The notes under the pieces: model-generated | Database searches by the model: none | Seen by the model: the letters and a program-made list of their open reading frames with translations, nothing else | What the model was told of the DNA's origin: nothing | Made by a program: the position numbers and the translations under genes | Shown here: piece after piece, positions 7,870 through 11,300 of the stretch | Numbering within the stretch: the stretch's first letter is position 1 | Layout of the letters: every line of letters starts with the position of its first letter | NCBI GenBank assembly: GCA_025928435.1 | Contig: JAICJM010000124.1 | Location: 1 to 11,300, forward strand | Length of the DNA stretch: 11,300 nt | Reading direction: 5' to 3' | From: Thermoleophilia bacterium | Lineage (GTDB): Bacteria > Actinomycetota > Thermoleophilia > Gaiellales > JAICJC01

Positions 7870-8548
7870 CCGTCCGTACACCCTGCTCTCGTGCAGCATG
7901 TCGATCGACGGCTACATCGCCGGCGCGGCCGAGCGGCTGCTGCTCTCGAACGGCGGCGACTTCGACCGCGTCGATGCCGTGCGCGCGTCCTGCGACGCGA
8001 TCCTGGTCGGTGCCGCCACCGTGCGGATCGACAACCCGCGCCTGCTCGTGCGCTCCGAGCTCCACCGCGAGACCCGGGCGGCGCGCGGGCTGCCGCCGTC
8101 GCCTGCCAAGGTCACCGTGACCCGGCAGGCGCAGCTCGATGCCGACGCCGACTTCTTCACCGCGGGGGATGCCGAGAAGCTCGTGTACTGCGCCAGCCCC
8201 CGGGTGCGCGACGCGCGCGCCCGGCTCGGGGAGATCGCGACCGTCGTCGACGGGGGCCACACCGTGAAGATGCGGGGGCTGAGCGCCGACCTGGCGGCCC
8301 GCGGCGTCGAGCGCCTGATGGTGGAGGGCGGCGGCAACATCCACACCCAATTCCTGACCGACGACCTCGTGGACGAGCTACACCTGGTCGTCGCCCCCGT
8401 CTTCGTCGGCGACTCCGACGCGCCCCGGTTCGTCCGGGACGGCACCTTCCCCTGGAACCCGGCCCGGCGGGCGAGGCTCGCCGAGGTGCGGCAGATCGGT
8501 GACGTGGTGCTCATGCGCTACGCGCTCTCGGCCCGCTTCGGGAAATAG
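7850..8548 (+). CDS. RibD C-terminal domain / dihydrofolate-reductase-like reductase
   Basis: This 232-residue stand-alone reductase of the RibD_C family uses NADPH to reduce riboflavin-pathway pyrimidines or pterin-like rings. Signatures: SCSMSIDGYIA (14-24), CDAILVGAATVRIDNPRLLV (48-67, substrate and phosphate contacts), MVEGGGN (157-163, cofactor binding) and VDELHLVVAPVFVGD (174-188). The zinc deaminase half of full RibD is absent, so this is probably not the organism's housekeeping RibD. It overlaps the membrane protein by 20 bases from ATG 7850, or by 8 bases from GTG 7862. GTG 7862 has GGGG just upstream and would give the more family-like start M-P-D-R-P-Y; either start may be right. 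Next to a PTPS homologue it could reduce a dihydropterin or an aminopyrimidine intermediate. Confidence 0.87.
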   Translation: MGSRVPDRPYTLLSCSMSIDGYIAGAAERLLLSNGGDFDRVDAVRASCDAILVGAATVRIDNPRLLVRSELHRETRAARGLPPSPAKVTVTRQAQLDADADFFTAGDAEKLVYCASPRVRDARARLGEIATVVDGGHTVKMRGLSADLAARGVERLMVEGGGNIHTQFLTDDLVDELHLVVAPVFVGDSDAPRFVRDGTFPWNPARRARLAEVRQIGDVVLMRYALSARFGK

Positions 8549-8558
8549 ACTCGCGGCG

Positions 8559-9353
8559 ATGGCCGGCTCGAGCACGCGCCCGCGGGCGCTGATCCTGGAC
8601 ATGGAGGGCGTCCTGCACGTGGACTGGGCCGCGCTCCCCGGCGCTCCGCAGGCGCTGGCGCGGTTCCGGGCCGCCGGCATCGAGGTCGCCGTGCTGACGA
8701 ACACCACCGGCCGCACCCGAGCGGCGATCGCCGAGCGGCTCGGCCGGCTGGGGATGCCGGTGCCGGCGGAGCGGATCGTGACGTCGGCCTGGGCCGCGGC
8801 CGAGCACCTGCGCGGACAACGGCACCGGCCGCGCGTGTACGCCCTGGCCGAACCGGCCGTGCTGGAGGAGCTCGACGGGCTGAACCTCGTCGGCAGCCCC
8901 GCGGAGGCGGAGACGATCGTGCTGGGCGGCCCGGACGAGCGGTGGACGTACGCCCTGCTGAACGACGTGTTCCGCGCGCTCCTCGACGGCGCGTCGCTCG
9001 TCGCGATGCAGCGCAACCGGTGGTGGACGACCGGCTCCGGCCCCGCCCTGGACGCGGGCATGTTCGTCGCCGGGCTCGAGTACGCGGCCGGCGTCGAGGC
9101 GACCGTCGCCGGCAAGCCGTCGCCCGAGATCTTCGCCGCAGCGTGCGCGCGCACGGGGGCAAGGCCGGACGAGGCGATGATGGTCGGTGACGACCTGGAA
9201 TCGGACCTCCGGCCGGCCGCGGGGCTGGGGATGGCGACGTGCCTCGTGCGCACGGGCAAGGGCGAGACGTTCTCACCGGGGCCGGGCGAGGTCGACCTGC
9301 ACGTCGACGACCTCGCCGCGGTGGCCGACGCGCTCGGGCTGCCGCCGGCCTGA
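8559..9353 (+). CDS. HAD-IIA family hydrolase (HDHD2/LHPP-like)
   Basis: This 264-residue haloacid-dehalogenase-superfamily phosphatase has an inserted type IIA cap. Motif I is LILDMEGVLH at 11-20 with nucleophile D14. Motif II is VLTNTTGR (45-52), the motif III Lys lies in GKPSPEIF (185-192), and motif IV is VGDDLESDL (209-217). The position usually held by the second Asp of DxD is E16; relatives HDHD2 and LHPP carry Ser there, so the site tolerates change. The overall layout, with a cap at about 90-175 including RWWTTGSGPALDAGMF, matches HDHD2-type proteins. Its substrate is unknown. It lies 10 bases after the reductase and probably shares its transcript, so it could dephosphorylate a pathway intermediate. 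ATG 8559 was chosen because the upstream in-frame sequence overlaps the reductase gene. Confidence 0.88.
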   Translation: MAGSSTRPRALILDMEGVLHVDWAALPGAPQALARFRAAGIEVAVLTNTTGRTRAAIAERLGRLGMPVPAERIVTSAWAAAEHLRGQRHRPRVYALAEPAVLEELDGLNLVGSPAEAETIVLGGPDERWTYALLNDVFRALLDGASLVAMQRNRWWTTGSGPALDAGMFVAGLEYAAGVEATVAGKPSPEIFAAACARTGARPDEAMMVGDDLESDLRPAAGLGMATCLVRTGKGETFSPGPGEVDLHVDDLAAVADALGLPPA

Positions 9354-9368
9354 TGTCGTGCGATTGCG

Positions 9369-9374
9369 TACAAT
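9369..9374 (+). promoter_or_regulatory. Probable -10 element (TACAAT) for the small orphan gene
   Basis: TACAAT differs from the TATAAT consensus at one position and stands out in this GC-rich sequence. It lies 15 bases after the HAD gene stop and 28 bases before the GTG at 9403, giving a leader of about 20 bases that contains the ribosome binding site. No TTGACA-like -35 is visible at the expected distance; that stretch belongs to the end of the HAD gene. The TG at 9365-9366 is one base too far away for a standard extended -10. Confidence 0.5.
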
Positions 9375-9391
9375 CTCCGCGTAAGCGACCC

Positions 9392-9396
9392 GGAGG
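9392..9396 (+). promoter_or_regulatory. Ribosome binding site GGAGG deciding the start of the small gene
   Basis: A perfect GGAGG lies six bases before the GTG at 9403. It is among the best-matching Shine-Dalgarno sequences in the window and fixes the start of the 73-residue protein. Confidence 0.75.
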
Positions 9397-9402
9397 TCCA
9401 CC

Positions 9403-9624
9403 GTGACCGGCAACGAGTATTCAGACTGGCATACCGGCGTGGAGTTCGATCGCGATTCCCGCACCTGGCGCGGGTACATCGAGGACAACGAGTACACACA
9501 GAAGCACCTGACCGAGGCGACGTTCGCCGACAAGGAGGACGCAGCCGTCGCTGCCAGCGACATGCTGACGCAGGCCCGCGAGGGAACGGCGCCGGGCAAG
9601 ACGTCCGGGCTCCCGCGGATCTAG
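9403..9624 (+). CDS. Small acidic hypothetical protein
   Basis: This 73-residue protein has no family I recognise. It is acidic, has no signal peptide or membrane segment, and contains no Cys. Residues about 12-30 (VEFDRDSRTWRGYIEDNEY) look like two short beta strands around W22. A third strand, LTEATF, follows, then a helix KEDAAVAASDML (44-55). The beta-beta-beta-alpha order with W, F and the Ala-rich helix recalls the small arm/AP2-like DNA-binding fold, but this is only a shape likeness. The tail (about 60-73) is Gly/Pro-rich and probably flexible. A strong GGAGG and a TACAAT upstream indicate that it is expressed on its own. Base composition is less GC-rich than in the operon genes. Confidence 0.75.
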   Translation: MTGNEYSDWHTGVEFDRDSRTWRGYIEDNEYTQKHLTEATFADKEDAAVAASDMLTQAREGTAPGKTSGLPRI

Positions 9625-9627
9625 CCG

Positions 9628-9645
9628 GCCCAGGCCCTCTTGGGC
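9628..9645 (+). terminator. Weak hairpin just after the small gene
   Basis: GCCCA at 9628-9632 pairs with TGGGC at 9641-9645, with an extra G-T pair inside and a six-base loop. It begins four bases after the stop codon. The sequence that follows, GGGTTCC, is not a T-run, so a standard intrinsic terminator is doubtful; it may only mark the transcript end or stabilise it. Confidence 0.3.
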
Positions 9646-9670
9646 GGGTTCCGACCGTGGTCCCCGAGGG

Positions 9671-9736
9671 CGGGGTCAGACCCCCGAACGGAAGCGTCAC
9701 GAAAGTGCAACGGCCGACGTTCGGGGTCTGACCCCG
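9671..9736. repeat. Imperfect 19-bp inverted repeat with palindromic arms
   Basis: The left arm at 9671-9690 and right arm at 9718-9736 are reverse complements over 19 pairs with one bulged C (9685). The spacer is 27 bases and contains CAC-GAAA-GTG at 9698-9707, a tiny stem with a GNRA-type loop. Each arm also contains its own palindrome: GGGGTCAGACCCC on the left and GGGGTCTGACCCC on the right. The element lies between convergent genes, so it could terminate both transcripts, but there is no T-run. It could equally be a dispersed REP- or MITE-like unit. No coding sense is seen across it. Confidence 0.8.
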
Positions 9737-9743
9737 GTTGTGC

Positions 9744-9866
9744 CTACTGGTTCAGGCTGATGACCTGGCCGTGCGCGGTGCCGAACGGGCTCCCGGCCGG
9801 CGCGAATGCCGGCAGGACGCTCCACCGCGACACAAAGAATGGCCAGCGCTCCCGGGCGTCGATCAC
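9744..9866 (-). pseudogene. Coding-like minus-strand fragment downstream of the aldehyde dehydrogenase
   Basis: Read on the minus strand from the GTG at 9866-9864 to the TAG at 9746-9744, this gives 40 residues (V-I-D-A-R-E-R-W-P-F-F ... G-Q-V-I-S-L-N-Q). By hand count 37 of 40 codons end in G or C, against 26 and 22 G/C at first and second positions, which is the profile of real coding DNA here. The frame is the same as that of the aldehyde dehydrogenase and stays open between that gene's TGA and this GTG. No clear Shine-Dalgarno sequence is present. It may be the surviving 3' end of a lost gene, a small gene, or chance. I do not recognise the peptide. Confidence 0.3.
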
Positions 9867-9878
9867 GCCCGGGAGTGC
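9846..9878 (-). terminator. Strong hairpin downstream of the aldehyde dehydrogenase
   Basis: Arms 9846-9859 and 9865-9878 form a 14-pair stem with one G-T wobble and a five-base loop (CGATC). On the minus strand it lies 15 bases past the dehydrogenase stop, the usual place for a terminator. The sequence after it on that strand reads CTGGCCATTCTTTGTG, only modestly T-rich, so termination may be incomplete or factor-assisted. It overlaps the 5' end of the coding-like fragment. Confidence 0.55.
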
Positions 9879-9893
9879 GGCTTCAACCGGGTC

Positions 9894-11258
9894 TCAGCCG
9901 ACTCGGATCAGCTTCTTGTTCACGAACTCGTCGGCGCCGTAGCGGCCGAGCTCGCGGCCCGAGCCGGAGCGCTTGACGCCGCCGAACGGCAGCTCCGCGC
10001 CGTCCGCCCCGACGATGTTCACGTAGACCATCCCGGCGTCGATCTTGTTCGCGACCCGCTCCGCCTGGTCGGCGTCGGTCGTGAACACGTACGAGCCGAG
10101 CCCGAAGGGCGTGTCGTTCGCGAGGCTCACGGCCTCGTCCTCCGACCCGACCTTGTAGACCGACGCCACCGGGCCGAAGAACTCCTCGTAGCGCGCCTTG
10201 GCGCCCTCGGGGATGTCGGCGAGGATGGTCGGGGAGAAGAAGTTGTCCTTCCGCTCTCCGCCCAGGACGACCCTGGCGCCGTCCTTCTGCGCGCGGTCGA
10301 GCTGGTCCTGGAGCCGCTCGGCTGCCGTGGAGGACGACAGCGGGCCCATCGCGGCGTCGCCCGTCGGATCTCCGGCCTTCCACTCGCCCATCGCGGCGGT
10401 GAACTTCTCCATGAACGGGTCGTAGAGGTCCTGGTGGACGATGAACCGCTTGGCCGCGTTGCACGACTGGCCGGTGTTGTCGAGGCGAGCGGAGACGGCC
10501 GCCTCCACGGCCCCGTCAAGGTCGTTCGTGCTGAGCAGGATGAACGGGTCGGAGCCGCCCAGCTCGAGCACGACCTTCTTCAGGTTGCGGCCCGCGACCT
10601 CGGCCACCGCGGCGCCCGCGCGCTCCGAGCCGGTCACCGAGACGCCCTGCACACGCGGATCGGCGATCACCTTGGCCGCCTGGTCGTTGGTGGCGTAGAT
10701 GTTGGTGTAGGCGCCCTCCGGAAAGCCGGCGTCGAGGTACAGCTGCTGCAGGGCCGCGGCGGTCTCGGGGCACTGCGGCGCGTGCTTGAGGAGGACGGTG
10801 TTCCCGATGACCAGGTTCGGGCCCGCGAACCGGGCGACCTGGTAGGTGGGGAAGTTCCACGGCATGATCCCGAGCAGCACGCCGTAGGGGCTGCGGCGGA
10901 TGATGGCCGTGCCCTCCCCTGCGAGCAGCTTGATCGGCTCGTCCTTCAGCAGCTCCACGCCGTTCTCCGCGTAGTAGCCGTAGATGTCGACGCAGAAGTC
11001 GACCTCGCCGAGCGCCTGCTCCATGGGCTTGCCCATCTCGCGGACGGTGATCGCCGCCAGCTCCTCGCGCCGCTCGGAATGCAGCTCGGCGACCCGGCCC
11101 ACGAGCTTCGCCCGCTCCTCGACGCTCGTCGTCCGGGCCCACTCCTGGTACGTCTTGTAGGCGCCCGCGATGGCCGCCTCGAGCTCGTCGTCCGTGATCG
11201 TCGGGTAGGTCTTGAGCGTCTCACCCGTCGCCGGATTGATGACCGCATAGTCGCTCAT
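9894..11258 (-). CDS. NAD(P)-dependent succinate-semialdehyde-type dehydrogenase (Sad/YneI-like)
   Basis: This 454-residue aldehyde dehydrogenase oxidises an aldehyde to the acid, most likely succinate semialdehyde to succinate. Complete catalytic set: IMPWNFP at 131-137 with N135, LLKHAP at 156-161 with K158, VTGSERAG at 208-215 in the Rossmann fold, LELGGSDPF at 231-239 with general base E232, GQSCNAAKR at 263-271 with nucleophile C266, EEFFGP at 358-363, and the C-terminal PFGGVKRSGSGRELGRYG (424-441). The ELGGSDPF and C-x-A-AKRF pattern and the length fit the Sad/YneI branch rather than long GabD. AAGGAG lies four bases before the ATG on the minus strand, making the start secure. It stands alone, facing the main operon, and no GABA transaminase or regulator is visible. 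Other aliphatic aldehydes remain possible substrates. Confidence 0.93.
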   Translation of the reverse strand: MSDYAVINPATGETLKTYPTITDDELEAAIAGAYKTYQEWARTTSVEERAKLVGRVAELHSERREELAAITVREMGKPMEQALGEVDFCVDIYGYYAENGVELLKDEPIKLLAGEGTAIIRRSPYGVLLGIMPWNFPTYQVARFAGPNLVIGNTVLLKHAPQCPETAAALQQLYLDAGFPEGAYTNIYATNDQAAKVIADPRVQGVSVTGSERAGAAVAEVAGRNLKKVVLELGGSDPFILLSTNDLDGAVEAAVSARLDNTGQSCNAAKRFIVHQDLYDPFMEKFTAAMGEWKAGDPTGDAAMGPLSSSTAAERLQDQLDRAQKDGARVVLGGERKDNFFSPTILADIPEGAKARYEEFFGPVASVYKVGSEDEAVSLANDTPFGLGSYVFTTDADQAERVANKIDAGMVYVNIVGADGAELPFGGVKRSGSGRELGRYGADEFVNKKLIRVG

Positions 11259-11261
11259 GGT

Positions 11262-11267
11262 GCTCCT
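11262..11267 (-). promoter_or_regulatory. Ribosome binding site of the aldehyde dehydrogenase
   Basis: On the minus strand the sequence AAGGAG-CACC-ATG gives a near-perfect Shine-Dalgarno sequence four bases before the start. The remaining 33 bases to the window edge contain CTATTTCGG, a possible weak -10, but the promoter cannot be judged from what is present. Confidence 0.7.
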
Positions 11268-11300
11268 TCGTCAGTGTCGGCCGACCGAAATAGGACCCCG

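Noticed and set aside
9640..9942. Plus-strand open frame of about 100 codons across the intergenic region
   Set aside because: It runs through the inverted repeat and into the aldehyde dehydrogenase end, has no ribosome binding site, and its translation is unlike a folded protein.
1..11300. tRNA, rRNA, CRISPR array, insertion sequence or phage genes
   Set aside because: No cloverleaf with a TTCRANY loop, no regularly spaced repeats and no transposase or integrase motifs were seen on either strand. The only notable repeat is the single inverted repeat at 9671-9736.

Overview
The window is very GC-rich DNA with strong G/C bias at third codon positions. Genes are tightly packed, and GTG starts and 4-base GTGA/ATGA stop/start overlaps are frequent. 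This fits a high-GC actinobacterium. A deep-branching soil lineage such as Thermoleophilia is my guess from the overall look; no marker gene in the window proves it.

Positions 1-90 are the left edge. The first 44 bases read like the 5' end of a minus-strand gene, followed by a short gap that is not coding-like. From 91 to 9353 nine plus-strand genes follow almost without spacing and look like one transcription unit. It starts with two envelope genes. The first is a large membrane protein fusing a CDP-alcohol phosphatidyltransferase to an LtaS-like five-helix membrane domain plus sulfatase-fold domain. The second is an OafA-type membrane acyltransferase. A GTGA overlap then leads into a compact set: zinc-less MDR dehydrogenase, 6-pyruvoyltetrahydropterin-synthase (PTPS/QueD) homologue, GT4 glycosyltransferase, class I methyltransferase, UPF0104 (AglD2/MprF-type) integral membrane protein and stand-alone RibD C-terminal-type reductase. 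A HAD-IIA hydrolase follows after 10 bases.

The MDR/PTPS/GT/MT/membrane protein/RibD_C set is the most interesting part. It looks like a pathway that builds, reduces, glycosylates, methylates and perhaps moves a pterin-like or lipid-linked compound. The PTPS homologue keeps the fold signature and the pterin-anchoring Glu but lacks the catalytic Cys, the Asp-His pair and one zinc His of the classical family, so its reaction is probably not the textbook one. The product is unknown, and no GTP cyclohydrolase lies in the window.

From 9354 to 9893 there is a small acidic orphan gene with its own promoter-like TACAAT and Shine-Dalgarno sequence. A convergent intergenic region follows, holding a 19-bp inverted repeat built on the palindrome GGGGTCAGACCCC, a coding-like minus-strand relic and a strong hairpin. 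The right end (9894-11258, minus strand) is a complete succinate-semialdehyde-type aldehyde dehydrogenase of the Sad/YneI kind.
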